The translations under genes were made by a program, and so were the position numbers. DNA of 30,324 nucleotides, taken from positions 1-30,324 of the forward strand of contig CAZRGV010000076.1 in the NCBI GenBank assembly GCA_964599655.1. Direction: 5' to 3'. The notes under the pieces were generated by a model. The model searched no databases, had not been told where the DNA came from, and saw only the letters and a program-made list of their open reading frames with translations. Of the stretch, positions 23,566 to 30,324 are shown piece by piece. Source of the stretch: CAZRGV01 sp964599655 (GTDB lineage: Bacteria > Planctomycetota > Planctomycetia > Isosphaerales > Isosphaeraceae). Each line of letters starts with the position of its first letter. Within the stretch, counting starts at the first letter, position 1.

Positions 23566-23611
23566 CCCGTCAGGCCCATCCCGTGTCGCAACGACACACG
23601 CCCTGACAGGG
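23566..23611 (+). promoter_or_regulatory. Structured 5' leader of mutS2
   Basis: Outer arms CCCGTCAGG (23566-23574) and CCTGACAGGG (23602-23611) pair with one bulge; inner GTGTCG-CAA-CGACAC (23583-23597, odd bases unpaired) is a perfect 6-bp stem. It would form at the very 5' end of the mRNA. No riboswitch family is recognised. Confidence 0.45.
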
Positions 23612-23641
23612 TTTCGTGTCGATCGCGTCGCGCGAGGGGTC

Positions 23642-25717
23642 ATGGATACGCACACGCTGGATTTGCTTGAGTTCGACAAGATTCGCGCCCTCGTGGCCGG
23701 CTACGCGGCGTGCACGTTGGGCAAGGATGCCGCGCGACGGCTCGAACCGGTTTGTGATCGAAATGAGATCCAGCACCGGCAAGCCTTGACGACCGAAATG
23801 GCCGATGCGCTTTCGGCCGGCCTAACGCCTCCGCTCGGTGGATTACATGACATCCGAGGCAACGTGCGACGGGCTCAGATCGACGCGACCCTCTCCGCCG
23901 AGGAACTCGCGGAAGTCGTTGAGGTCCTCCGCGCGATCGGCAATATCGACCGTTGGCTGGCTCGCATCGGCGAACAATTTCCAAGGCTCGGGGCGCTGAG
24001 GCAGGGCGTGGGCGAGTTCTCGGGCGTCGCCAACGCGATCGAATCCTGCCTCGATGATCGCGGCACGATCCTCGACACCGCCAGCCGCCGCCTCTCGGCC
24101 ATTCGTCGCGAGATTCAACAAGAAGAGGAGCGAATCCAGGAGACGCTTCGCAGGATGCTCCGCTCGCCAGAGCTTCGGCGCATCCTCCGCTATCCCAACT
24201 TCACGATGGTCGGACATCACTACGTCTTGCCGATCGCGAAGGAGCATCGAGGCGAGATCCAGGGGTCGGTCCATCGCACCAGCGCCAGCAACGAGACGGT
24301 CTTCATTGAGCCGCAGGCGATCGCGGAAAAGTCGGCTCAGGTTTCCTTTCTTCGCGCGAAGGAACAAAAGGAGATCCGGCGGATTCTTCGATGGCTGAGC
24401 GCCCAGGTAGGTCAGGTGGCCGACTCGCTCCTCATGACGCTGGAAACCGCGGCGCAACTCGACCTGGTTCACGCCGAAGGCCGCTATAGCCTCGATTTCC
24501 GAATGTCGCCGCCGGACTTCAACGCGGAAGGCACGCTGGTCCTTCGAGGGGCCCGACACCCCCTGCTCGAGTCGCTCTTCCGCGACGAGGCAAAGGCAGC
24601 GAGGCCGGTGACGCCGGCTGCGATGAGCTCCGAAGGCGAGAGCCTCGGAGAGCCTCGTCCGACGGAGCCCGTGACGCGCGTCGAGCCTCGCAACGTGGTT
24701 CCGATCGACGTTCATCTCGGGCTTCGATCGAACATCCTGGTCATCACCGGACCCAATACCGGTGGAAAAACCGTGGCCCTCAAGACGGTGGGGTTGCTCG
24801 CGGTCATGGCGCAATCGGGGCTCCACATCCCCGCGCACCAAGGGTCGCGGTTGCCGATCTTCGACGATGTGCTGGCGGACATCGGCGACGAGCAGAGCCT
24901 GGAACAATCGCTCTCGACCTTTTCGTCGCACATCCGGCGGATCTCGGAAATCCTGGCCACGGCGACGGAGAAATCGCTCGTCCTGATGGATGAGATGGGG
25001 GCGGGAACCGACCCTGCCGAAGGAGCCGCGCTGGGGCGAGCGATTCTGGATGAACTCGACTCGATCGGATGCCGGGCGATGGTGACGACGCATATCGGCG
25101 ACTTGAAAACGTATGCCTTCACCAATCCGAGGGCGGAGAACGCCGCAGTCGAATTCGACCTTGAATCCCTTCGCCCGCTTTATCGCCTCCACATTGGCGA
25201 TATCGGGCAATCCAACGCGTTGCAGATCGCCCGGCGATTGCAACTCCCCGAGCACCTCGTGACGCGAGCGGCGGGCTATCTCGAACGAAGCAAGGGGCAG
25301 ACGGCCCCCGAATGGGAAATTCTCCAGACACTCCGCAAGGAGGCCGAGGTTGCCCGGACCGAGGCGATTGCGGCCCAGGCTGAAGCTCAGCGAACTCGAG
25401 ACGCGCTCCACCAGCGGCTCGCCGACCTTCAGTCACAGGCCGAGTCGGACGCCCGGATCGCCGAGGCTCGTGCTCGACTTCAGGCCGGCGACCGGGTCGT
25501 GGTTCCTCGCTTCGGCTACGACCGGCCAGGACGGATCGTCAAGCTCGACACCAAGAAGAATTCGGCGCGCGTCGCGATCGGCATGATGCAGTGGGACGTC
25601 TCGATCGACGAGTTGATTCCCCAGGTCGTCCGCGCACCCGAGGCGCCCGCCGAGGCCTCGGGGAAGGGCAAATCGACGTCACGCCTGCCCCGCCTTGAGG
25701 ATTTCCAGGACTCGTGA
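23642..25717 (+). CDS. mutS2: MutS2 family ATPase lacking the Smr domain
   Basis: 691 aa. MutS-like lever/clamp region (residues about 1-330, including GHHYVLPIAKEHRGEIQG and TVFIEPQ), ATPase domain with Walker A GPNTGGKT (370-377), DEQSLEQSLSTFSSH, Walker B LVLMDEMGAGTDP and THIGDLK, then a coiled coil (about 540-600, AEVARTEAIAAQAEAQ) and a KOW-like beta domain (GDRVVVPRFGYDRPGRIV). Family members usually reach about 780 aa with a C-terminal Smr nuclease; this one ends in a basic tail without it. An unusual Pro/Glu-rich insert lies before the ATPase domain. Acts on recombination intermediates or stalled ribosomes in other bacteria. Confidence 0.93.
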   Translation: MDTHTLDLLEFDKIRALVAGYAACTLGKDAARRLEPVCDRNEIQHRQALTTEMADALSAGLTPPLGGLHDIRGNVRRAQIDATLSAEELAEVVEVLRAIGNIDRWLARIGEQFPRLGALRQGVGEFSGVANAIESCLDDRGTILDTASRRLSAIRREIQQEEERIQETLRRMLRSPELRRILRYPNFTMVGHHYVLPIAKEHRGEIQGSVHRTSASNETVFIEPQAIAEKSAQVSFLRAKEQKEIRRILRWLSAQVGQVADSLLMTLETAAQLDLVHAEGRYSLDFRMSPPDFNAEGTLVLRGARHPLLESLFRDEAKAARPVTPAAMSSEGESLGEPRPTEPVTRVEPRNVVPIDVHLGLRSNILVITGPNTGGKTVALKTVGLLAVMAQSGLHIPAHQGSRLPIFDDVLADIGDEQSLEQSLSTFSSHIRRISEILATATEKSLVLMDEMGAGTDPAEGAALGRAILDELDSIGCRAMVTTHIGDLKTYAFTNPRAENAAVEFDLESLRPLYRLHIGDIGQSNALQIARRLQLPEHLVTRAAGYLERSKGQTAPEWEILQTLRKEAEVARTEAIAAQAEAQRTRDALHQRLADLQSQAESDARIAEARARLQAGDRVVVPRFGYDRPGRIVKLDTKKNSARVAIGMMQWDVSIDELIPQVVRAPEAPAEASGKGKSTSRLPRLEDFQDS

Positions 25718-25810
25718 GTTCTACCGGCGGCTACGGTCGAGTTTCGCAGGAACGTGCCGAACGCACGACCTCCGCCGCTCTTGGAGCAGGCTGGCCGGCT
25801 CCAAACGGCG

Positions 25811-26968
25811 TCACGGGACCTGAACGTACTGATTGCCCGCCTTGGTGAAGGCCGGCGTGATTCGATGATGCCCTGTCAATCGCCAGGAACGGAGCCTGGG
25901 ACCAGGCAGTGAGAGAGCGAGCAGGGCCAGCGTCAGGGCGCCTGGAGCGACCACACCGCGCGGCAGACCCATCGACAACAGCCAGGGAACCGAGACGACC
26001 GCGACGAGGCCCGCCGCCACTGGCGCGAGAAAGACCTTGTCGTACCCAGGGACAATCCATCGGAAGGTCGTGAACCGACCGAGGAAACTGACCGGGGGCG
26101 AATACCCGGTGACGTACGAGCCGATCCGGTAGATCAATAGCGGCGTGAAAATATACATGAACGCGGTTAAATAGACCCCTTGTTGCGCGTTGGGCACACT
26201 CTCGAGAATTGACCCGAACGCGTAAAGGGTCCAGCCGGCCAGCAGGCTACCCAGGACCGCGTCACGACGTCGAAGCTGCCGGTCGTCGGGAAACTTCGGT
26301 CCGAGCTGGTCGTGGGGCCAGCCGAGCCTCCGCCTGGTGAAGGCCGTTTCACGGTTCCGCCGCGCATCGGTGTACTCGTCGAGCCAGGCGAGATCCCAGG
26401 GAAAGCGCTTCAAGGACAGCCGCAGTCCGACGAGCGCGACGAGATAGAGACCCAGGACGATCACGACGCACGCCTCGGGCCAGAATGAGAATCGAATCGC
26501 GAGTCCCAACCCGAACAGCACGAGATACGCGAATGGCCAGACCCCCGTGGACCAGAAGCTGACCGAGAGACAGGCGAGGTACGCTCCCAGGAGTAAGGCC
26601 AACATGGCAACGACGTTGACACTTCCTTGCGCCCAGATCGGGACGCCGACCGCGAGCAGGACGAAAGCGTCCTCCCAGACCAAATGAATGGGACCGGTCG
26701 GTAGAGGCTTCTTCCAGGTCCAGGGTGTCGTCTCTAGCCATCGACGGTAGTCGGATCGATAGAACGGATGGAAAGCGAGCACCCGATAGGCACCGTAGGC
26801 GATGGACGAAACGCTCATCAGGAAGATCATGGCCACCGAGTCGCGACGGAAAGCCCGGCCTTGCTGGAGCAGCACCAGAAGGTCGGGAATCGACGCCAGA
26901 AGGTAGAAGAGGAGGAAGGCGACGAGTACCCACGCCGGCGGCAAAATCACCCGGAGGCGACGGATCAT
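25811..26968 (-). CDS. Multi-pass membrane protein, probable ABC transporter permease partner
   Basis: 385 aa with about nine hydrophobic segments (e.g. WVLVAFLLFYLLASI, AMLALLLGAYLACLS, VVIVLGLYLVALVGL, VYLTAFMYIFTPLLI, LVAVVSVPWLLSMGL) and a charged cytoplasmic loop in the middle (DEYTDARRNRETAFTRRR). Its ATG overlaps the stop of the ABC ATPase gene (ATGA), so the two are translationally coupled and most likely one ABC-2-like exporter. The substrate is unknown and the family is not recognised. Confidence 0.75.
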   Translation of the reverse strand: MIRRLRVILPPAWVLVAFLLFYLLASIPDLLVLLQQGRAFRRDSVAMIFLMSVSSIAYGAYRVLAFHPFYRSDYRRWLETTPWTWKKPLPTGPIHLVWEDAFVLLAVGVPIWAQGSVNVVAMLALLLGAYLACLSVSFWSTGVWPFAYLVLFGLGLAIRFSFWPEACVVIVLGLYLVALVGLRLSLKRFPWDLAWLDEYTDARRNRETAFTRRRLGWPHDQLGPKFPDDRQLRRRDAVLGSLLAGWTLYAFGSILESVPNAQQGVYLTAFMYIFTPLLIYRIGSYVTGYSPPVSFLGRFTTFRWIVPGYDKVFLAPVAAGLVAVVSVPWLLSMGLPRGVVAPGALTLALLALSLPGPRLRSWRLTGHHRITPAFTKAGNQYVQVP

Positions 26969-27744
26969 CGGAGGTACTCCTCGAAGTAGTGTTCGAGGTT
27001 TCGCGAGGTCTCGGGATAGATCAGCCGTTCCAGAATGTGGCCGAGCGAGCCGTGAGCGTCGAGGGATCGCCGTAGCCCTTCGATCGAGTCGAAGGCCAGG
27101 ATCCGGCCATCCTGAAGGATCAGGACCCGGTCGGCGATTTCCTCGACGAGCTCGGGCACGGGGCTGGTCAGTACGATGGTTGTTCGCTTGCGGTCGACGA
27201 GCTGGCGCAGGACACGTCTCAGGGCGAGCAAGCCGGCGGGGTCGAGACCGCCGGAAAACGGCTCGTCGAGGAGGAGGATCGGGGCTTCCGTGACCAGTGC
27301 GGAGCAGATCGCGATCTTCTTCTGCTGCCCGCTGGAATAACCACGGATGGGGGAATCGGCCTGTTCGGCGAGGTCGAAGATTTCCAGGAGCCGGCTGGCA
27401 TGATCCATCAATCGGTCGTCGTCGATGTCGTAGAGCCGGCCGACGCCATGAAGGAACTCTCGGCCCGTGCGATTGCCGGGCAGCCAGGGGCGGTCGGGAA
27501 GATAAACCGCGCGTCGTCGGATTTCGAGCTCTTCCTCGGAGGAACGGCGACGGCGAAGCTTGTCGATCTCAACGAAGCCTCGCTGCGGCGTCAACACACC
27601 GCCCATGACTCCGAGCAGCGTGCTCTTCCCCATACCGTTCGGCCCAAGAACGACAATCAATTCCCCTGTGAGGATATGAAGATGAATGTTCTTGAGGACG
27701 GGCCGCACGCCGTAGTGCTGCGTGACGTCGGAGAGCACGATCAT
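26965..27744 (-). CDS. ABC transporter ATP-binding protein
   Basis: 259 aa. Walker A GPNGMGKST (about 35-43), Q-loop region YLPDRPWL, signature YSSGQQKKI, Walker B ILLLDEPFSGGLDP. The switch (H-loop) position reads TSPVPELVEEIADR where relatives have THxxEEVE..., so the usual histidine appears replaced by proline. The type is that of ABC-2 exporters (GLDPAGLLALRRVL). Overlaps the membrane partner by 4 nt. Confidence 0.9.
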   Translation of the reverse strand: MIVLSDVTQHYGVRPVLKNIHLHILTGELIVVLGPNGMGKSTLLGVMGGVLTPQRGFVEIDKLRRRRSSEEELEIRRRAVYLPDRPWLPGNRTGREFLHGVGRLYDIDDDRLMDHASRLLEIFDLAEQADSPIRGYSSGQQKKIAICSALVTEAPILLLDEPFSGGLDPAGLLALRRVLRQLVDRKRTTIVLTSPVPELVEEIADRVLILQDGRILAFDSIEGLRRSLDAHGSLGHILERLIYPETSRNLEHYFEEYLR

Positions 27745-27777
27745 CCAGACAAGCCTCGTGCGGACGGAACCGATCAG

Positions 27778-27818
27778 GATGCCTCGTGACGGTCCAAGAT
27801 CGTCGGAGTCGAGGCATC
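27778..27818. repeat. Hairpin between glgB and the ABC genes
   Basis: GATGCCTCG (27778-27786) pairs perfectly with CGAGGCATC (27810-27818). No T-run on the coding (minus) strand, so a rho-independent terminator is uncertain. Confidence 0.4.
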
Positions 27819-27857
27819 GTGATCCACTCTATCAAGCCGGCCCCTGGCCTCCGAGGG

Positions 27858-30104
27858 TCAACCTGGGGACGCCTGCCTGAGAAACAGGACGCCGAGAGGC
27901 GGCAGGCGAAGCTCGAGGTGGAACGGACGTCCCGCGTGACCCTCCGGCCTCGCCCAGACGCCACCCTCGTTGCCCACATTGGAGCCGCCATAGTAGCCGG
28001 CATCGGTGTTGAGGATCTCCCGATAGTAGCCGCCGCTCGGAACACCGATTCGGTATGATTCACGGACGATCGGCGTGAAGTTGCAGACGACGACCACCTC
28101 CTTGCCTGGGGTCCGGCCCCGCCGGAGAAACGCGAGAACGCTGTTCTCCCAGTCATGCAGCTCGAGCCATTCAAACCCGGTCCACTCGAAGTCGATCTCG
28201 TGAAGCGCGGGTTCCGCCTTGTACATCCGGTTCAGGTCGCCGACGAGCCGTTGCACCCCCTGGTGCGATTCCCACTGGAGCAAGTGCCAGTCGAGGCTGT
28301 CGTCGTGCTTCCACTCGCGCCACTGCGCGATCTCGTCACCCATGAAGAGCAGCTTCTTGCCCGGGTGGCCCCACATGTAGCCGTAGAGGAGGCGGAGGTT
28401 GGCGTACTTTTGCCAGAGGTCCCCCGGCATCTTGTCGAGCAGCGATCCCTTGCCGTGCACGACCTCGTCGTGCGACATCGGCAACATGAAGTTCTCGGTA
28501 AACGCGTAGATCAGGCTGAACGTCAGCGATCCATGTTCGTACTTGCGGTAGATCGGATCTTTCGACATGTAACGCAGCGTGTCGTTCATCCAGCCCATAT
28601 TCCACTTGAGGCTGAAGCCGAGACCTCCCAGGTAGGTCGGCCGAGACACGCCCGACCAGCTCGTCGACTCCTCGGCGATCGTGAGGATGCCCGGATGGTA
28701 GTGGTGGGCGATCTCGTTGAGCCGTTTGAGAAAGTCGATGGCCTCCAGATTTTCATTCCCGCCGTAGATGTTCGGAATCCAGTCACCCGGCTTACGTGAG
28801 TAGTCGAGGTAGATCATCGACGCCACCGCATCGACGCGAAGCCCGTCGATGTGGTAGCGCTCGAGCCAGAACAGGGCATTCCCGAGCAGGAAATTGCGGA
28901 CCTCGGCGCGGCCATAATTAAAAATCTTCGTGCCCCAGTCGCGATGCTCTCCCAGCCGTGGATCCTCGTGCTCGTACAGGTGCGTGCCGTCGAAGTAGCC
29001 GAGCCCGTGAACATCTCTGGGAAAGTGCGCCGGTACCCAGTCGAGGATGACGCCGTAACCATGCTTGTGGAGGGTATCGACGAAATAGGCGAAGTCGTCC
29101 GGCGTTCCGTAGCGAGACGTCGGCGCGAAGTACCCAACCGGCTGATAGCCCCAGCTGCCGTCGAAGGGATGCTCGCTCACCGGCAGGAGTTCCACGTGGG
29201 TGAATTCCAGGTTTGCCAGGTACGCCACGAGTTCGTCGGCCAGTTCGCGGTAGTTCAGGAAGCGATTCCCCTCTTCGACCTTGCGTCGCCAGGATCCGAG
29301 ATGCACCTCGTAGACCGAGATCGGCGCGTCGAGGCTCTGTCTCCGAGCACGCTGTTTCAGCCAATCGTCATCGTTCCATGAGAACTTCTCGATATCCCAG
29401 ACAATCGAGGCGGTTTTTGGCCGCAGCTCCGCGTAAAACCCATAGGGATCGGCCTTGGTGACGAGGTAGCCGTGATACCGGCTTTTGATTTCGAATTTGT
29501 AAACTTCTCCCTGGGTCAGGTCGGGAATAAAGATCTCCCAGATTCCGCCAGGACCGCGGTTTCGCATCGGGTGGCAACGGCCGTCCCAGTGGTTGAAGTT
29601 TCCGACCACGCTCACGCGGAGCGCATTGGGCGCCCAGACCGCGAAATGGACGCCCCGGAATCCCTCGTGATTCACGATGTGGGCGCCGAGTCGCTCGTAA
29701 TTTCGATAATGGGTCCCTTCCCCGAGTAGGTGCAGGTCGAAGTCGGTCAGAACCGGTCCGAATCGAAACGGGTCGACGAACTCCCAGCTATGGCCTTCAT
29801 GGTTTTCAACCATCAGGCGATAGGGAAACGACTCGCGATGTTCGGGGAAAGCGCGAACGAAGAAGCCGTCGGAATGGATCCGTTCCATCTCCAACTTCAC
29901 GCCGGGTTCGCCACGGGACAGGTCAACGACCCAGGCTCGACGCGCCTGCGGCAGCATGGCGCGAACGATCTGGCCCGGTGCGCCCTCGATCGTCACCTCA
30001 TGGATTCCCAGGATGGAGAACGGATCCCAGTGGGCCGAGTGGACGATCAGGTCGATATCACTGGCTTTGGTGTAGCTCTCGAGCCGGGTTGAGGTGGTCG
30101 ACAT
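27858..30104 (-). CDS. glgB: 1,4-alpha-glucan (glycogen) branching enzyme
   Basis: 748 aa from ATG 30104, chosen because GGGAGAAG lies just upstream; the open frame starts 29 codons earlier without an RBS. N-terminal E-set/CBM48 domains (HWDPFSILGIHEV; GVHFAVWAPNALRVSVVGNFNHWDG), GH13 barrel with DWVPAHFPRD, nucleophile D425 (GLRVDAVAS), acid/base E478 (AEESTSW) and third Asp D546 (PMSHDEVV), spaced exactly as in E. coli GlgB. Ends with an all-beta C-terminal domain. Creates alpha-1,6 branches in glycogen. Confidence 0.96.
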   Translation of the reverse strand: MSTTSTRLESYTKASDIDLIVHSAHWDPFSILGIHEVTIEGAPGQIVRAMLPQARRAWVVDLSRGEPGVKLEMERIHSDGFFVRAFPEHRESFPYRLMVENHEGHSWEFVDPFRFGPVLTDFDLHLLGEGTHYRNYERLGAHIVNHEGFRGVHFAVWAPNALRVSVVGNFNHWDGRCHPMRNRGPGGIWEIFIPDLTQGEVYKFEIKSRYHGYLVTKADPYGFYAELRPKTASIVWDIEKFSWNDDDWLKQRARRQSLDAPISVYEVHLGSWRRKVEEGNRFLNYRELADELVAYLANLEFTHVELLPVSEHPFDGSWGYQPVGYFAPTSRYGTPDDFAYFVDTLHKHGYGVILDWVPAHFPRDVHGLGYFDGTHLYEHEDPRLGEHRDWGTKIFNYGRAEVRNFLLGNALFWLERYHIDGLRVDAVASMIYLDYSRKPGDWIPNIYGGNENLEAIDFLKRLNEIAHHYHPGILTIAEESTSWSGVSRPTYLGGLGFSLKWNMGWMNDTLRYMSKDPIYRKYEHGSLTFSLIYAFTENFMLPMSHDEVVHGKGSLLDKMPGDLWQKYANLRLLYGYMWGHPGKKLLFMGDEIAQWREWKHDDSLDWHLLQWESHQGVQRLVGDLNRMYKAEPALHEIDFEWTGFEWLELHDWENSVLAFLRRGRTPGKEVVVVCNFTPIVRESYRIGVPSGGYYREILNTDAGYYGGSNVGNEGGVWARPEGHAGRPFHLELRLPPLGVLFLRQASPG

Positions 30105-30175
30105 CGCTTCTCCCAGTTTCCGTCGCATTGAGTCGTCAAGGTGTGCTCTGGCATCCGTCGCCAAACTAACGGTGA

Positions 30176-30324
30176 TTCCCCCGCAGTGCAACTCCCGTCG
30201 GCCGGACTCTCCCGCAAGCTTCGTGCACCGTCGTCGCCCCGGGCGACTACACGATCACCGTGCAGAAAACCGGCTACAAACCCCTGACCAAAAATATCAC
30301 CGTGCCGCTCGGAGCTCCATACCA
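30176..30324 (+). pseudogene. Fragment of a PEGA / carboxypeptidase-regulatory-like beta domain, no start codon
   Basis: In the frame opening after TGA at 30173-30175, bases from about 30227 to the edge read TVVAPGDYTITVQKTGYKP and on to ITVPLGAPY, a typical PEGA or carboxypeptidase-regulatory-like repeat that continues past the window. No ATG, GTG or TTG precedes it in frame, so the 5' part of the gene is missing: either a remnant or an assembly join. Confidence 0.45.

Noticed and set aside
23843..25411. Minus-strand frame of 522 codons across mutS2
   Set aside because: Antisense shadow; the plus strand encodes full MutS2 motifs.

Overview
The host part of this window reads like a planctomycete chromosome, most likely of the Isosphaeraceae type. 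It is GC-rich and carries the DUF1501 / DUF1549-DUF1553 protein pair that is characteristic of planctomycetes. It also carries a lysine/alanine-rich H1-like protein, a pyruvoyl arginine decarboxylase next to a deoxyhypusine-synthase-like enzyme, and long structured intergenic regions. The family-level guess is inference from gene content.

Positions 1-9004 are an integrated element bounded by a 46-bp direct repeat, which is the 3' part of a tRNA-Asp(GTC) gene. Every element gene is on the minus strand. In transcription order they are: a terminase large subunit (terL), a 213-aa unknown, a 66-aa unknown, an AlpA/excisionase-like HTH protein, a DUF669 protein, an archaeo-eukaryotic-type primase, a DnaB-like helicase/ATPase, a winged-helix protein and a tyrosine recombinase. 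There are no capsid, portal, tail or lysis genes. The content is that of a small phage satellite carrying integration, excision, replication and its own packaging ATPase/nuclease, but no virion genes.

The most striking point is that the integrase reading frame has no stop codon before the left end. It runs antisense through the att core. If the element is circularised on paper by joining the two copies of the core, the frame continues into the right end and stops at 8750, giving exactly 636 codons (635 aa plus stop). So attP lies inside int. Integration cuts off the last 68 codons, which remain stranded at the right end at 8750-8958, and separates int from terL, which would follow it directly on the circle. 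A second element-specific signal is the octamer CCCCTTCG, found 19 times in the 9-kb element (either strand) and not found by eye in the remaining 21 kb.

Positions 9005-30324 are host chromosome. First comes the tRNA terminator, now about 9 kb away from its tRNA. Then follow pdaD, a DHS-like gene and a tsaC/sua5 gene (+); a secreted trypsin-like protease (-); ruvA-ruvB (-); an unusual array of four 15-bp repeats at exactly 45-bp period; a DUF1501 protein (-) divergent from a DUF1549/DUF1553 protein (+); an H1-like protein (+); a Tat-exported glycosylasparaginase-type hydrolase (-); a HEAT-repeat lipoprotein (+); a MutS2 lacking the Smr domain (+); an ABC ATPase/membrane protein pair (-); and glycogen branching enzyme (-). 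A fragment of a PEGA/carboxypeptidase-regulatory-like domain without a start codon runs off the right edge.

Three runs of N (760-779, 4020-4039, 22349-22380) interrupt genes. In two of them the coding frame changes across the gap, so those N counts are placeholders rather than true lengths.
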